This document shows, one piece after another, positions 8,659-18,711 of a DNA stretch of 64,000 nt. The position numbers and the translations under genes were made by a program. Below the pieces are notes generated by a model. It was not told the origin of the DNA, searched no databases, and was given only the letters and a program-made list of their open reading frames with translations. Where the stretch lies: assembly GCA_963665975.1 (NCBI GenBank), contig OY762508.1, positions 2,418,001 through 2,482,000 of the forward strand, given 5' to 3'. The stretch's first letter is position 1. Every line of letters begins with the position of its first letter. Source of the DNA: G963665975 sp963665975. Its GTDB lineage: Bacteria > Bacteroidota > Rhodothermia > Rhodothermales > Bin80.

Positions 8659-9918
8659 ATGCCGAACAGGCCTCGCAGGGTTGTTATTACGGGCATGGGA
8701 GCGCTAACCCCGATTGGTGATTCTCCGACAGCGGTCTGGGAGGCCATGATGCGGGGCGAGAGTGGGGCGGCGCCCATACAGTCCTTTGACGCGTCGAACT
8801 TCGCCACGAAGTTTGCCTGCGAACTCAAGGGGTATCAAGCGCTTGACCATTTCGGGCGCAAGGAAGCACGCCGTCTGGATCCGTTTGCACAGTATGGAAT
8901 CATTGCCGCGGAGCAGGCCATCGTGGATTCGGGTCTCAAGCCGGAGGCGATGTCGCAGGACGAACGAGACCGCGTAGGTGTCATCATCGGGAGTGGTATT
9001 GGGGGGATGCATGTCTTTCATACGCAGGTGGGCACCTACACAGAGCATGGTCCACGTCGTCTGTCGCCGTTTTTTATTCCGATGCTCATTCCAGACATCG
9101 TAAGCGGACATCTCTCTATCCGGTACAATTTCCGGGGTCCGAACTATTGCGTGGTGTCTGCCTGCGCCACGGGGAATAACAACATCGGCGACGTGCTGAT
9201 GATGATTCAGCGTGGGCTAATCGATGTCGGTCTCTGCGGTGGCACCGAAGCTGCGGTCTCCGAAATGGGCATCGGCGGCTTCAACGCCCTGAAGGCCCTG
9301 TCCACGCGCAATGATGATCCCGCCGGCGCCAGCCGACCCTTCGACCAGACACGCGACGGCTTTGTGCTTGGGGAAGGAGCCGGCGTGCTGGTGGTGGAGG
9401 AGCTTGAGCACGCGCGGGCCAGGGGGGCCAGGATCTATGCGGAGATCATCGGTATTGGCATGAGCGCAGACGCCAATCATATTACCGCCCCGCATCCAGA
9501 CGGACACGGTGCGGCGCTAGCCATGCGCAATCTGCTGCGAGACGCGGGGCTTGAGCCTACCGATGTGGACTATCTCAATATGCACGGGACGTCGACGCCC
9601 CTGGGCGACTCCGCGGAAACCAAGGCAGTGAAGACCGTCTTCGGCGAGCATGCGTATGCCATGAGCCTGTCGTCAACAAAGAGCATGACGGGACACCTCC
9701 TGGGTGCGGCAGGCGTCGTAGAGGCCATTGCTACGGTACAGGCGATCGGCCATGACCGCGTACCACCGACGATCAATTTTGTGCACGCCGATCCCGAGTG
9801 CGACCTGGACTACACATTCAACGAACCCAAAGCGCGCCGTGTCGATGTGGCGATTTCGAACGCGTTCGGCTTTGGCGGACACAACACGTCCCTCGCCTTC
9901 CGCAAGTATGTAGAGTAG
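8659..9918 (+). CDS. fabF: 3-oxoacyl-[acyl-carrier-protein] synthase II
   Basis: A 419-residue condensing enzyme elongating acyl-ACP with malonyl-ACP. The thiolase-fold catalytic triad is visible: Cys169 in VSACATGNN, His309 in NMHGTSTPLGD and His346 in SMTGHLLGAAG, each six residues later than in the E. coli enzyme. The GFGGHN motif is near the C-terminus. The frame is open from 8620, but MPNRPRRVVITG fits the family start and GGAAGG precedes it closely. It is paired with acpP upstream. Confidence 0.97.
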   Translation: MPNRPRRVVITGMGALTPIGDSPTAVWEAMMRGESGAAPIQSFDASNFATKFACELKGYQALDHFGRKEARRLDPFAQYGIIAAEQAIVDSGLKPEAMSQDERDRVGVIIGSGIGGMHVFHTQVGTYTEHGPRRLSPFFIPMLIPDIVSGHLSIRYNFRGPNYCVVSACATGNNNIGDVLMMIQRGLIDVGLCGGTEAAVSEMGIGGFNALKALSTRNDDPAGASRPFDQTRDGFVLGEGAGVLVVEELEHARARGARIYAEIIGIGMSADANHITAPHPDGHGAALAMRNLLRDAGLEPTDVDYLNMHGTSTPLGDSAETKAVKTVFGEHAYAMSLSSTKSMTGHLLGAAGVVEAIATVQAIGHDRVPPTINFVHADPECDLDYTFNEPKARRVDVAISNAFGFGGHNTSLAFRKYVE

Positions 9919-9968
9919 GGTGCGAGTTGGGAAGCAGAAAGGCGCGGACCCCTTCCAAGAGGTGATTC

Positions 9969-12900
9969 ATGGGTGTGCGTATCGGTGTTTTCACCATTCT
10001 GGCCCTGCTTGCCTGGCCCGTGTGCGGGCAGGACAAGAACAACGGCGAAGCTGCGTGGGATATCGAGGCAGCGCGGGGCAAGACCTCGGAGGTAGCCTTC
10101 GCCACACAGGAAGGCACCTGGATGAATCTGGACGTCAGTCCGGACGGCAAGGAAATCGTTTTTGACCTGCTGGGAGATCTCTATCTGCTCCCAATCGACG
10201 GTGGCACGGCGCGGCGGATCACGAGTGGCGCTGCCTTTGATGTGCAACCCCGTTTTAGTCCCGACGGGTCGCGGATCGCCTTTACGAGCGATCGTGCCGG
10301 CGGCGACAACATCTGGATTATTGGGCGGGACGGGAGTGCTCCCACCCAGGTGACGAAAGAATCCTTCCGCCTGCTCAACGGCCCTGCCTGGACGCCCGAC
10401 GGCCAGTATATCCTGGCGCGCAAGCACTTCACGAGTACGCGGTCTCTGGGTGCGGGCGAGGTGTGGATGTATCATGCCTCCGGGGGCAGTGGATTACAGC
10501 TCACCAAGCGCAAGAACAACCAGCAGGACCAGGGTAATGACATTGCAGTCAGCCCGGACGGCCGCTATGTCTATTTCAGCGAGGATATGAGCGGAGGCGA
10601 GACATTCCAGTACAACAAGGATCCACACGGTCAGATTTATGTTATCCGGCGCCTGGATCGCGAAACCGGCAAGATCACAAGTCTCATCACCGGGCAGGGT
10701 GGGGCTGCGCGGCCACAGCCGTCCCCCGACGGGCGCCAGATCGCTTTCGTGCGCCGCGTGCGCGACAAGAGCGTGCTCTATGTGTATGACACGCACTCTG
10801 GAGCGCAGCGCGCGGTCTATGACGGATTGAGCCACGACCAGCAGGAAGCCTGGGCGATCTTTGGCGTCTACCCCGGCTTTTCCTGGACGCCCGACGCGAA
10901 GCATATCATCATCTGGGCGCAGGGTAAACTATGGCGCCTTGAGGTTGCGACTCGCACGGTGGAGAACATCCCCTTCACCGCAGACGTCGAGCAACGCGTC
11001 ACCGAGGCCATTCGCTATGCCTACGATGTAAGTACCGAGACTTTTGACGTCAGGATGATTCGGCAGGCTGTGACCTCGCCGGATGGCGAGACGCTCGTTT
11101 TCCAGGCACTGGGGCATCTTTGGAAGAAAACGCTGCCGGACGGCGTGCCCACACGGCTGACCGATACAGATCACTTCGAGCACGAGCCGGCATTCAGTCC
11201 GGATGGACGCCACGTTGTCTACACGACCTGGAGCGATGCTGAGCTAGGGACGATTCGCAAGGTTCCACTCGCTGGGGGCAGCACGACCCTGCTCACCGTG
11301 CGGCCGGGTTACTATCATATGCCCCGCTACAGCCCGGACGGGACAAGAATTGTATTTCGGCGCGGCGCCGGCAACGTGCTTCTGGGCACGCTGCACGGAA
11401 CGGAGACCGGGCTGTACTGGATGGATGCCGAGGGCGGCGATGCGCGTCTGATCCGCGAATCGGGCACAGATCCGCGTTTTGACGCTACCGGCGAACGGAT
11501 CTATTTTCTGTCTGGCTCGGGGCTTTCCAAGGAGTATCGCAGCGTGCGACTGCATGGCGGTGATGAGCGCGTGCATTTCAAGCTCAAGTATGTTTCGAGC
11601 GTGGTGCCGAGTCCGGACGGCCGCTGGGTAGCCTTCACCGAGCTCTTTAACGCCTACATTGCGCCACTTCCGGTTACAGGTTCGCCCGTCGAGCTCTCCA
11701 AGGACACCAAGGCCATTCCGGTCGTGCGGGTAAGCCGGGATGCCGGGCGTGATCTGCACTGGTCGCAGGACAGCCAGCGGTTGCACTGGATGATCGGGCC
11801 GGAGTATGCCACACGGGAGTTGTCCGAGAGCTTTGGATTCGTGGACGGCGCGCCGGGCGAACTGCCGCCGCCTGACTCTGTAGGGATCCCCGTGGGCCTT
11901 GTGGCGCGTACCGACACGCCGACCGGCGTAGTGGCCTTTACCGGGGCGCGCCTCGTCACCATGAAGGGAGACGAAGTCATACAGGACGGCACGCTGGTCG
12001 TGGAGGGCAACCGGATTGCGGCTTTGGGGCAGCGCGGCGAAGTGCCGGTGCCCGAAGGCGCCCATGTCATTGACGCCGCGGGAAGAACCATCATACCGGG
12101 CCTCGTGGATGCGCACGCACACGTCAACCACTTTGTGACCGGCCCGCTTCCGCAGCAGAACTGGGCTTATTTCGCGAACCTGGCTTTTGGCGTCACCACG
12201 GCGCACGATCCATCGGCCAATACCGGCACCGTCTTTGCGCTATCGGAGATGATCAAGGCCGGCGTGATCGTTGGCCCGCGGATATTTTCGACCGGCACCA
12301 TCCTGTACGGCGCCGACGGCGACTTTAAGGCCACAGTCAACAGCCTGGACGATGCGCGGTCTCACGTGCGCAGAATGAAGGCGGTCGGGGCGTTTTCCGT
12401 GAAGAGCTATAACCAGCCTCGCCGCGAGCAACGACAGCAGATTCTGCAAGCGGCGCGGGAGCAGCGCATGCTTGTAGTCCCCGAAGGAGGGTCGACTTTC
12501 TTCCACAATATGACGATGATCGTAGACGGCCATACCGGCATTGAGCACAACCTGCCTATTGCACCGTTGTACGAGGACGTGCTGCAGCTCTGGAAGGCGA
12601 CCAATGTGGGATATACGCCGACGCTGGTCGTCAATTATGCCGGGTTGTCGGGCGAAAAGTACTGGTACCAGCACACCAACGTGTGGGAGAACGCACGACT
12701 CTCCACGTTCGTCCCGCGAAGCCTCATTGACCCACGCGCTCGCCGGCGCCTCATGACCTCTGACAACGACTACCACTACATGGAAGTCGCGCGCCAGGCC
12801 AAAAAGCTCATCGATCAGGGCAACATTGTGCAGATCGGAGCACATGGGCAGATGCAGGGGCTGGCGGCGCACTGGGAACTGTGGATGTTTCATCAAGGCG

Positions 12901-13217
12901 GCATGACGCCCCACGAGGCGCTTCGCAGCGCGACCCTGCACGGCGCGCAGTACCTCGGGTTGGACGGCGACATCGGATCGCTGGAGGTGGGCAAACTGGC
13001 GGATCTCGTGGTTGTTGACGGTAACCCGTTACGCGATGTTCGCCTCTCCGAGAACATCACGCACGTGATGGTAAATGGACGCCTCTTCGATGCGACAACG
13101 ATGGATGAGACCGGCAACCATCCCCGCGCACGGAATCCGTTCTGGTGGGAAAAGGAAGAGGTAAGCGACAGCTTCGTCTGGCACGCCACGCATACGCTTT
13201 CTTGCGGGCACCACTGA
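9969..13217 (+). CDS. Secreted TolB-like beta-propeller / amidohydrolase fusion
   Basis: 1082 residues with a signal peptide (MGVRIGVFTILALLAWPVCGQ). Residues about 45-630 hold repeated PD40/TolB-type blades, each with an SPDG motif (VSPDGK, FSPDGS, SPDGRY, PSPDGR and more), predicting one or two beta-propellers. Residues about 650-1060 form an amidohydrolase domain: VDAHAHVNHF with metal ligands His716 and His718, and the C-terminal GSLEVGKLADLVVVDGNPL signature. The domain order matches known amidohydrolase-family proteins with PD40 repeats; the substrate is unknown. The gene starts 50 bp after fabF with an AGAGGTG-type binding site, and its export makes a shared function with fabF unlikely. 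Confidence 0.87.
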   Translation: MGVRIGVFTILALLAWPVCGQDKNNGEAAWDIEAARGKTSEVAFATQEGTWMNLDVSPDGKEIVFDLLGDLYLLPIDGGTARRITSGAAFDVQPRFSPDGSRIAFTSDRAGGDNIWIIGRDGSAPTQVTKESFRLLNGPAWTPDGQYILARKHFTSTRSLGAGEVWMYHASGGSGLQLTKRKNNQQDQGNDIAVSPDGRYVYFSEDMSGGETFQYNKDPHGQIYVIRRLDRETGKITSLITGQGGAARPQPSPDGRQIAFVRRVRDKSVLYVYDTHSGAQRAVYDGLSHDQQEAWAIFGVYPGFSWTPDAKHIIIWAQGKLWRLEVATRTVENIPFTADVEQRVTEAIRYAYDVSTETFDVRMIRQAVTSPDGETLVFQALGHLWKKTLPDGVPTRLTDTDHFEHEPAFSPDGRHVVYTTWSDAELGTIRKVPLAGGSTTLLTVRPGYYHMPRYSPDGTRIVFRRGAGNVLLGTLHGTETGLYWMDAEGGDARLIRESGTDPRFDATGERIYFLSGSGLSKEYRSVRLHGGDERVHFKLKYVSSVVPSPDGRWVAFTELFNAYIAPLPVTGSPVELSKDTKAIPVVRVSRDAGRDLHWSQDSQRLHWMIGPEYATRELSESFGFVDGAPGELPPPDSVGIPVGLVARTDTPTGVVAFTGARLVTMKGDEVIQDGTLVVEGNRIAALGQRGEVPVPEGAHVIDAAGRTIIPGLVDAHAHVNHFVTGPLPQQNWAYFANLAFGVTTAHDPSANTGTVFALSEMIKAGVIVGPRIFSTGTILYGADGDFKATVNSLDDARSHVRRMKAVGAFSVKSYNQPRREQRQQILQAAREQRMLVVPEGGSTFFHNMTMIVDGHTGIEHNLPIAPLYEDVLQLWKATNVGYTPTLVVNYAGLSGEKYWYQHTNVWENARLSTFVPRSLIDPRARRRLMTSDNDYHYMEVARQAKKLIDQGNIVQIGAHGQMQGLAAHWELWMFHQGGMTPHEALRSATLHGAQYLGLDGDIGSLEVGKLADLVVVDGNPLRDVRLSENITHVMVNGRLFDATTMDETGNHPRARNPFWWEKEEVSDSFVWHATHTLSCGHH

Positions 13218-13221
13218 GCGT

Positions 13222-13701
13222 TCACTCGTTGCCGACCAATGCCCGGTTTGCGCACTGATCCCGCTGGCAGTGCCCATACAGGTTCAGCGCGTGCCGGGTG
13301 ATATTGAACCGGTAAATGTCGGCCACCATTTGCTGGATGCTTTGGATCCTCGGATCGCAGAACTCCATGACGGCCTGGCAGTCCAGGCAAATGAGATGGT
13401 CGTGTTGCCAGTAGCGATAGGATGGTTCGTACTTGGCTTGCGCATTTCCGAACTGATGTCGCACCACCAGGTTACATTCCAGGAGCAGGTTAAGCGTATT
13501 GTATACGGTGGCTCGGCTTATGCGTCGTCCCTGTGACTTGAGTTGTATATACAGTTCATCCGCATCCACATGGCCGCTGACTTCGCAGACCGCATCAAGC
13601 ACGACGAAGCGCTCTGGCGTTCGACGCAATCCGCGGTTTTCGAGGAAGCTCCGAAAGCGGTGGTGAACTTCTTCCAGTTGCTCTTTGGGTAGAGCGGGCA
13701 T
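13222..13701 (-). CDS. fur: Fur-family metal-dependent transcriptional regulator
   Basis: About 159 residues from ATG 13701. The frame is open to a GTG at 13776, with another ATG at 13740, so the exact start is uncertain. The N-terminal winged helix reads RGLRRTPERFVVLDAV and ISRATVYNTLNLLLE. The dimerisation half has HDHLICLDC and a second zinc-binding CQRDQC pair, plus the metal-site histidines typical of Fur/PerR. Whether it senses iron, peroxide or zinc cannot be read from the sequence. It converges closely on the amidohydrolase gene and diverges from the TPR gene. Confidence 0.92.
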   Translation of the reverse strand: MPALPKEQLEEVHHRFRSFLENRGLRRTPERFVVLDAVCEVSGHVDADELYIQLKSQGRRISRATVYNTLNLLLECNLVVRHQFGNAQAKYEPSYRYWQHDHLICLDCQAVMEFCDPRIQSIQQMVADIYRFNITRHALNLYGHCQRDQCANRALVGNE

Positions 13702-13897
13702 GGCGGCTGAGGTCGGTCTCGCCAAGAGTACGGAGTCCATACAATGGCTCTGCGTGTGTGTTCCGCCAGGGAACACCCCGATGCTTCCGACAACCTCTTG
13801 ACAAATAGATCAAAATCTCGTTATTTCGACGGATACACCGATGTTGTGCGCTGTATATGGTGGCAGCTGTGCAGTCGGGCAAACCCAGCGGAGCTAT

Positions 13898-15304
13898 ATG
13901 AATACATTTGATTACGGCTACGATGAGGACTGTACCGACGATGGCCGTATTAATGATCTCGTAGCTGCATACGAGCAGCGCGGGAAGGCGGCTTATTTTG
14001 ACTCCGATGCGCTGGAGGACATTGCTTCACATTATTTTGAATTAGGCGAGCTCGAACGGGCTTTGATCGTCATTGATCATCTGCTAACGGCGCACCCGTT
14101 TTCTTCTGATGCCTGGATGCGTCGCGGTGTGTTGCTAAACAATTTGGGACGCCACGAGGAAGCCTTGAGCTCGTTTGACCATGCAGTGCGAATCAACCCG
14201 GCAGACACGGAGACCATTGTAAACCGGGCGCTGACGCTCGACAGCCTGGGGCGCACGGACGAAGCTCTTGAGGCCTTCGATGTAGCGCTGCGCTATGATC
14301 CACTTTACGACGAAGCACATTTTGGTCTCGGTGTGACGCTTGAGCGAGCCGACCGCATAGTCGAAGCCACACGGGCTTTCAAGATCTGCGCAGACCTGAA
14401 CCCGGAGCATGCAGAGGTGTGGTATGAACTGGGTTTCTGTTACGATCGCATGGGCGATGATCGTCAGAGCATACGATGCTACGATCGCCATATCGATGGC
14501 GACCCATTCTCCCAGGATGCATGGTACAACCGGGGCATCGTGCTTAACCGTATGGAGCGCTATGAAGCGGCGATAGATTCCTATGACATGGCGATCGCCA
14601 TCCAGGAAGACTTTGCGTCGGCCTACTATAATCGCGGCAATGCGCTTGCTAATCTGCGCCGGCTGCGCGAGGCGATGGAGAGCTATGAGCAGGTGATTGC
14701 GCTCAAGGGACCAGATGCTTCCACGCTCTGTAACATGGGACTGGTGTATGAGGAATTGGGTGAGCGGGACGCGGCCATCAAGTTTTTCCGGCGGGCGCTT
14801 GTCCAGGATCCGCACTTCCCCGAGGCGCTCTATGGGCTCGGCTGTTCGTATCACGCACTGGAGCGCTACGAAGATGCTCGCTCCTGTCTAAACAGAGCGA
14901 TCCATCTCTTCCCGGATTGCGGCGAGTTCTGGTACGCGAAGGCCGAAACAGAATACAGTGCCGGAGATGTGGCCATGGCGCTGGCCGCCTACGAAACCAC
15001 CGTTAGGCTCGACTGCACCAATCGGGATGCCTGGTTGGACTATGCGGAAACTCTCTTCGAGACCGGGCGCTACGAAGACTCGTTGGGAGCGTTCAGGCAC
15101 GCGGTGGAGCTAGACCCACGATGTGCGGAGGCCTGGTTCCATCAGGCCAAGTCCCTGTTCGCCCTGAACAGGAGAGAAGAGTGCATCGCTTCGCTCCGCA
15201 ATGCCTTCCGGCTGGATCCGGCAAAGAAAGACCAATTCCGGCACATCTATCCCTACCTCCACCAGATCGGCCATTTCCGCAAGCAGCTCGGAATTGACTG
15301 CTGA
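13898..15304 (+). CDS. Tetratricopeptide-repeat protein
   Basis: 468 residues made almost wholly of TPR units of about 34 residues, with recurring A-x-x-x-(F/Y)-D-x-A patterns such as EALSSFDHAVRINP, EALEAFDVALRYDP and AAIDSYDMAIAIQ. About eleven to twelve repeats are visible, predicting a superhelical protein-binding scaffold. The N-terminus is acidic (YGYDEDCTDDG). No signal peptide or membrane span is seen, so it is probably cytoplasmic. The ATG at 13898 has GGAG at suitable spacing; the upstream in-frame ATG lacks one. The partner is unknown. A YqaA-like membrane protein follows 30 bp downstream. Confidence 0.9.
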   Translation: MNTFDYGYDEDCTDDGRINDLVAAYEQRGKAAYFDSDALEDIASHYFELGELERALIVIDHLLTAHPFSSDAWMRRGVLLNNLGRHEEALSSFDHAVRINPADTETIVNRALTLDSLGRTDEALEAFDVALRYDPLYDEAHFGLGVTLERADRIVEATRAFKICADLNPEHAEVWYELGFCYDRMGDDRQSIRCYDRHIDGDPFSQDAWYNRGIVLNRMERYEAAIDSYDMAIAIQEDFASAYYNRGNALANLRRLREAMESYEQVIALKGPDASTLCNMGLVYEELGERDAAIKFFRRALVQDPHFPEALYGLGCSYHALERYEDARSCLNRAIHLFPDCGEFWYAKAETEYSAGDVAMALAAYETTVRLDCTNRDAWLDYAETLFETGRYEDSLGAFRHAVELDPRCAEAWFHQAKSLFALNRREECIASLRNAFRLDPAKKDQFRHIYPYLHQIGHFRKQLGIDC

Positions 15305-15334
15305 CGTTCCGGACACCTTCTGTCGCGCGGAATC

Positions 15335-15946
15335 ATGAAGTGGCTGCGACGCTTGTACGATTGGGTGCTCGGGTGGGCGGAGACTCCGTACGGGGCGCTG
15401 GCTCTGTTTGTGTTGGCATTCGCGGAGTCGATGTTTTTTCCGATTCCGCCGGATGTGCTGCTTATAGCTCTGGCGCTGGGGTGTCGTCATAAAGCGTTGC
15501 GCTTCGGGCTTATCTGCAGTGCGGGATCGGTCTTGGGAGGCATGGGAGGCTATGCCCTCGGTCACGCCGCCTGGCTCGCCGGAAGCGGATTTACGCCGCT
15601 GGCGCAGTTCTTCTTTGATCACATTCCAAGTATCACCGAGGAGGCCTACTACCGGCTCGGTGAGCAGTACGAGCGTTGGGGCCTCGCCATCATTTTCACG
15701 GCAGGATTCACGCCGGCGCCCTACAAGCTCATCACCATCAGTGCTGGTGCCTTCGATGTAAACTTCTTGCTCTTTGTACTCGCTTCACTAGTCAGCCGGA
15801 CTACGCGGTTTCTGCTCGTAGCGGGCTTGATCTGGCGATTCGGTCCTGCGGCGAACACGTTTATCAACAAGTATTTCAACGCACTGGCTGTGCTCTTCAC
15901 CGTGCTCCTTGTAGGCGGCTTTCTTGCGATCAGGTTATTACTGTGA
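15335..15946 (+). CDS. YqaA/VTT-domain (DedA-related) inner membrane protein
   Basis: A 203-residue integral membrane protein with about five hydrophobic segments. ESMFFPIPPDVLLIALAL near the N-terminus and GFTPAPYKLITISAG in the middle match the VTT/SNARE-associated fold of the YqaA branch of the DedA superfamily. Members are linked to lipid-carrier flipping and membrane homeostasis; the exact role here is unassigned. It starts 30 bp after the TPR gene and is probably co-transcribed with it. Confidence 0.88.
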   Translation: MKWLRRLYDWVLGWAETPYGALALFVLAFAESMFFPIPPDVLLIALALGCRHKALRFGLICSAGSVLGGMGGYALGHAAWLAGSGFTPLAQFFFDHIPSITEEAYYRLGEQYERWGLAIIFTAGFTPAPYKLITISAGAFDVNFLLFVLASLVSRTTRFLLVAGLIWRFGPAANTFINKYFNALAVLFTVLLVGGFLAIRLLL

Positions 15947-16146
15947 CGGGGAAGTCGTGGCCCGCCATCGTCGCACGTGGATACCGGCGAGGGTGCTACG
16001 TACGGAAAGGTGCGTGAGAGCCATGCCAAGGCTGCTGGATTCTGCTTTGCGAGGTTGGATCAAACACATTCGTGCATAAGCACAAAGAGGTTGCCCGCAT
16101 CGCTGGGATCAACCTGGCCACCCGACACTATGGCGCCTGTTGTGGC

Positions 16147-17745
16147 CTACTTTGCCAGTGTCGCCATGCTGACCTGCGTGGCGCCCGCGCCGATGGCCTT
16201 GATCGCATAGACGCCGCTGGGCAGATGGCCGGCCTCAAAACGGAAGTCGTGGGCTCCGACCGGAAGATGCCCATTGTGTAATAGCGCTACTTCACGCCCA
16301 TGCAAATCGTACGCAGCTATCCGGACCGCCTGCGCTTCCGCCAGGCTCAGGGTTACTAGCGCATTGGGGTTGAATGGATTGGGATATACACTGGAAAGAT
16401 GAAACGATTCCGGGACTTCCGCCTCCTCCTCGGTCGATACCCGGGAGCGATGATTGGTGGCCTGCAACACAAACAGGCCCTCATGAATACTGGAAACGAT
16501 AATGGTATTGCTGTCGAAAAAGGGGTACGCGCTCCAGGCTCCCAAGAATCCTGGGCTGTCGTTGTCTGGAACCGTATCAAAAAATCCGATTTCTTGTGGC
16601 GCATGTATGTCTTCGATGTCAATGATTCGTAACCCGGACCTATAGTTGGCCTGAAAAGCATACCCGTTTCTGATATAAAGATTGTGATCGGTAGATCCGA
16701 CCGGATTCTCGAATGGCCGCATGAAGATCGGATCATCCAATACATCAATGTCCCAGATTATTGTACGTGTGTAGCCGAGTCCCCGCTCGTCGAACTCGTC
16801 ATTCATAAGAAAATACTCCTGATCCTTCGTCAGCCAACCCTGATGTGCGTACCCTACTTCGGGATAGGACACCGATGCGATAAGCGTGGGATTTTCCTTG
16901 TCCGTGACGTCGGCGATGCTGAGACGGGTTTCGTTAGATCCCAGACAGATTTCTCGACCCTGGTATCGCTCGTCAGGTCCGCGATAAATCACGCACTGCA
17001 CGTCATGGGTGTATCCACTGTTGGATCTTCCCGAATTGGGGTCATTGAAGCAGCCGGCGTAGGTGGGATTCAATGGATCCTTGATGTCGATCATGTGGAG
17101 CCCTACTCCACAGTTTGGCCCATTCGTGCCGCCCCTGCTGCCAACTACGTACGCGAAGCCGGTTTCCTCATTGATGGCAATATTGTGTGCCGACGCAATC
17201 CCGTCGTAATGGGCTGATCCAGAGAAAAGGCGGGGCTCGGTCACGCCGCGCAGCTGCGTCAAATCGAAAACCTGAACGCCATTTTCAGGAAACCCTGAAA
17301 ACCCATCCACAACAACGAACATGTGATCCCGGTAAACCTTCATGTCACGCCAGATCGATCGGGTTAGGGGATTATGTGACCGTAAAGTACCTGTCACTAC
17401 AGGGTTTATCGGATCCGTTATGTTAACGAATGAAACGCCGTGTTCCATTCCGACAAGCGCGTATTCGTCGCCGGTATCCGGATCCGTCCATCCCCAAATA
17501 TCATTCAGATCTGTTATATGTACATCGTCTTCAGGAGACACAGTGGCTCGGAGATCGTCCACGGACAGCTTCGCCAGCAGGTCTATGTTACTGCAGGCAA
17601 AACCGGACGCACCCCCAGAGACACACGCGTGTCGCTGCCCGATAATGGTGGATTTGATCGCGGAATCACTCGAGGATTGCGCAAGCGCAAGGTCAGTAGC
17701 GCCCATACAGAGCGCGAGCAGGAAGCACAGACCGTGTCGTTTCAT
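16147..17745 (-). CDS. Choice-of-anchor-B family secreted protein with T9SS tail
   Basis: 532 residues from ATG 17745, where a signal peptide starts (MKRHGLCFLLALCMGATDLALAQ). The body matches the choice-of-anchor-B / LVIVD-type propeller family: DIWGWTDPDTGDEYALVGM, WRDMKVYRDHMFVV, YDGIASAHNIAINEETGFAYVVG, TDHNLYIRNGYAF and ANYRSGLRIIDI. The last 80 residues are a sorting tail with YPNPFNPNALVTLSL, LHGREVALL and GVYAIKAI. It is predicted to be exported by the type IX system and attached to or released from the surface; no ligand is known. A paralogue lies at 28211-30595. Confidence 0.88.
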   Translation of the reverse strand: MKRHGLCFLLALCMGATDLALAQSSSDSAIKSTIIGQRHACVSGGASGFACSNIDLLAKLSVDDLRATVSPEDDVHITDLNDIWGWTDPDTGDEYALVGMEHGVSFVNITDPINPVVTGTLRSHNPLTRSIWRDMKVYRDHMFVVVDGFSGFPENGVQVFDLTQLRGVTEPRLFSGSAHYDGIASAHNIAINEETGFAYVVGSRGGTNGPNCGVGLHMIDIKDPLNPTYAGCFNDPNSGRSNSGYTHDVQCVIYRGPDERYQGREICLGSNETRLSIADVTDKENPTLIASVSYPEVGYAHQGWLTKDQEYFLMNDEFDERGLGYTRTIIWDIDVLDDPIFMRPFENPVGSTDHNLYIRNGYAFQANYRSGLRIIDIEDIHAPQEIGFFDTVPDNDSPGFLGAWSAYPFFDSNTIIVSSIHEGLFVLQATNHRSRVSTEEEAEVPESFHLSSVYPNPFNPNALVTLSLAEAQAVRIAAYDLHGREVALLHNGHLPVGAHDFRFEAGHLPSGVYAIKAIGAGATQVSMATLAK

Positions 17746-17826
17746 GAGATCACCGCAAAAGGGGAGTGTGGGGACCGGCACCGGATCATGCACTAGCTAT
17801 GAACAATGGTCATAGCAACAAAATCA

Positions 17827-17855
17827 AATTTGTTCCCTAAAATTGGGAACAAATT
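17827..17855. promoter_or_regulatory. Perfect 11-bp inverted repeat upstream of the choice-of-anchor-B gene
   Basis: AATTTGTTCCC and GGGAACAAATT flank a 7-nt A/T spacer, 82 bp upstream of the ATG at 17745. It could be an operator dyad or a stem-loop. No U-run follows on either strand that would make it a convincing terminator. Confidence 0.5.
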
Positions 17856-18703
17856 CATAGCTCTTCCGGGAGTCTGTCTGATTTTCAGGTCTTGATCCGG
17901 TAAGGGTACGATCACCGAGGAGAATACCAATAGGTTGGTTAGGTTTGCTCCCCTGGATTGCGAAGCCTGGAATTGTTACCGTACGCGGCCAGAGATTCTG
18001 CGCAGTTAATATCGTGTAGCGCGATTCGGCGTGGATCTTGTCGAGGCGGTGGGTCCGAGCGTCTTTACGCTGGTTTGTTTCGGCCGGACCCGGGCCTACG
18101 CCACCGACGATGGTGCTGGCACTATTGCCAAAACGGTCATGCAAGAGGTATGCATCTGAGTCGCAAGTTCAGGTAAGTCGGCCGGGCTGATCTGGCATGC
18201 ATGTGCGCGTGTAACAATCACCATCCGGGTCATTCTACCACCACCTTCCGAATGTGGCTCAGGCGGGAGATAGGAGACTTGGTCACGCAGATATTGCATA
18301 AGGCGATGGGCCTCACTTTGTCGGTTGCGGTGAGACTGGAAGGTGCGAAGATTTGGGCCCGTGCAGGCATATGGCATTCGGGCTGGAAACGGGTGCAAGA
18401 GATGGAGCAGCATTGCCGGTAGGAGGCGGAGACGCTGCTACGCATGGTCGAGAAAGCGCATCAGCGTGCGGCCAGTTAAGAAGCCGCGAGTACGAAGATT
18501 GCTGGTAAAATGCCGGAGTCGCTCCGGGACAAGGATCAGATACCAATGATCATGCGGACTCCGATACTCGGCCTTAATCCTTGTCCTGCTCACCAGGAAA
18601 CAACAATCACTTGTGATGTACTGTTAGACAACCCCCGTGTACACAGCCATGGTTGGCAGTGGAGGCGACCGATGCGGTGCACTGTCGGCGTCTTCGGTAA
18701 CGG
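17856..18703. other. Long stretch without a recognisable gene
   Basis: About 850 bp between the choice-of-anchor-B gene and the TnpB element. Several short open frames exist on both strands (for example 17824-18144 minus and 18201-18422 plus), but none shows a family motif, a plausible start with binding site, or convincing codon usage. It may be decayed coding or mobile DNA; nothing can be assigned. Confidence 0.5.
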
Positions 18704-18711
18704 ATAAGTAA
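18704..18711. repeat. 8-bp direct repeat, left flank of TnpB element (target-site duplication)
   Basis: ATAAGTAA immediately outside the left terminal inverted repeat; the same 8 bases occur at 19994-20001 immediately outside the right one. Confidence 0.8.

Noticed and set aside
11244..12206. 320-codon open frame antisense to the amidohydrolase fusion
   Set aside because: Same reason: the plus-strand frame has signal peptide, propeller repeats and metal-binding motif.
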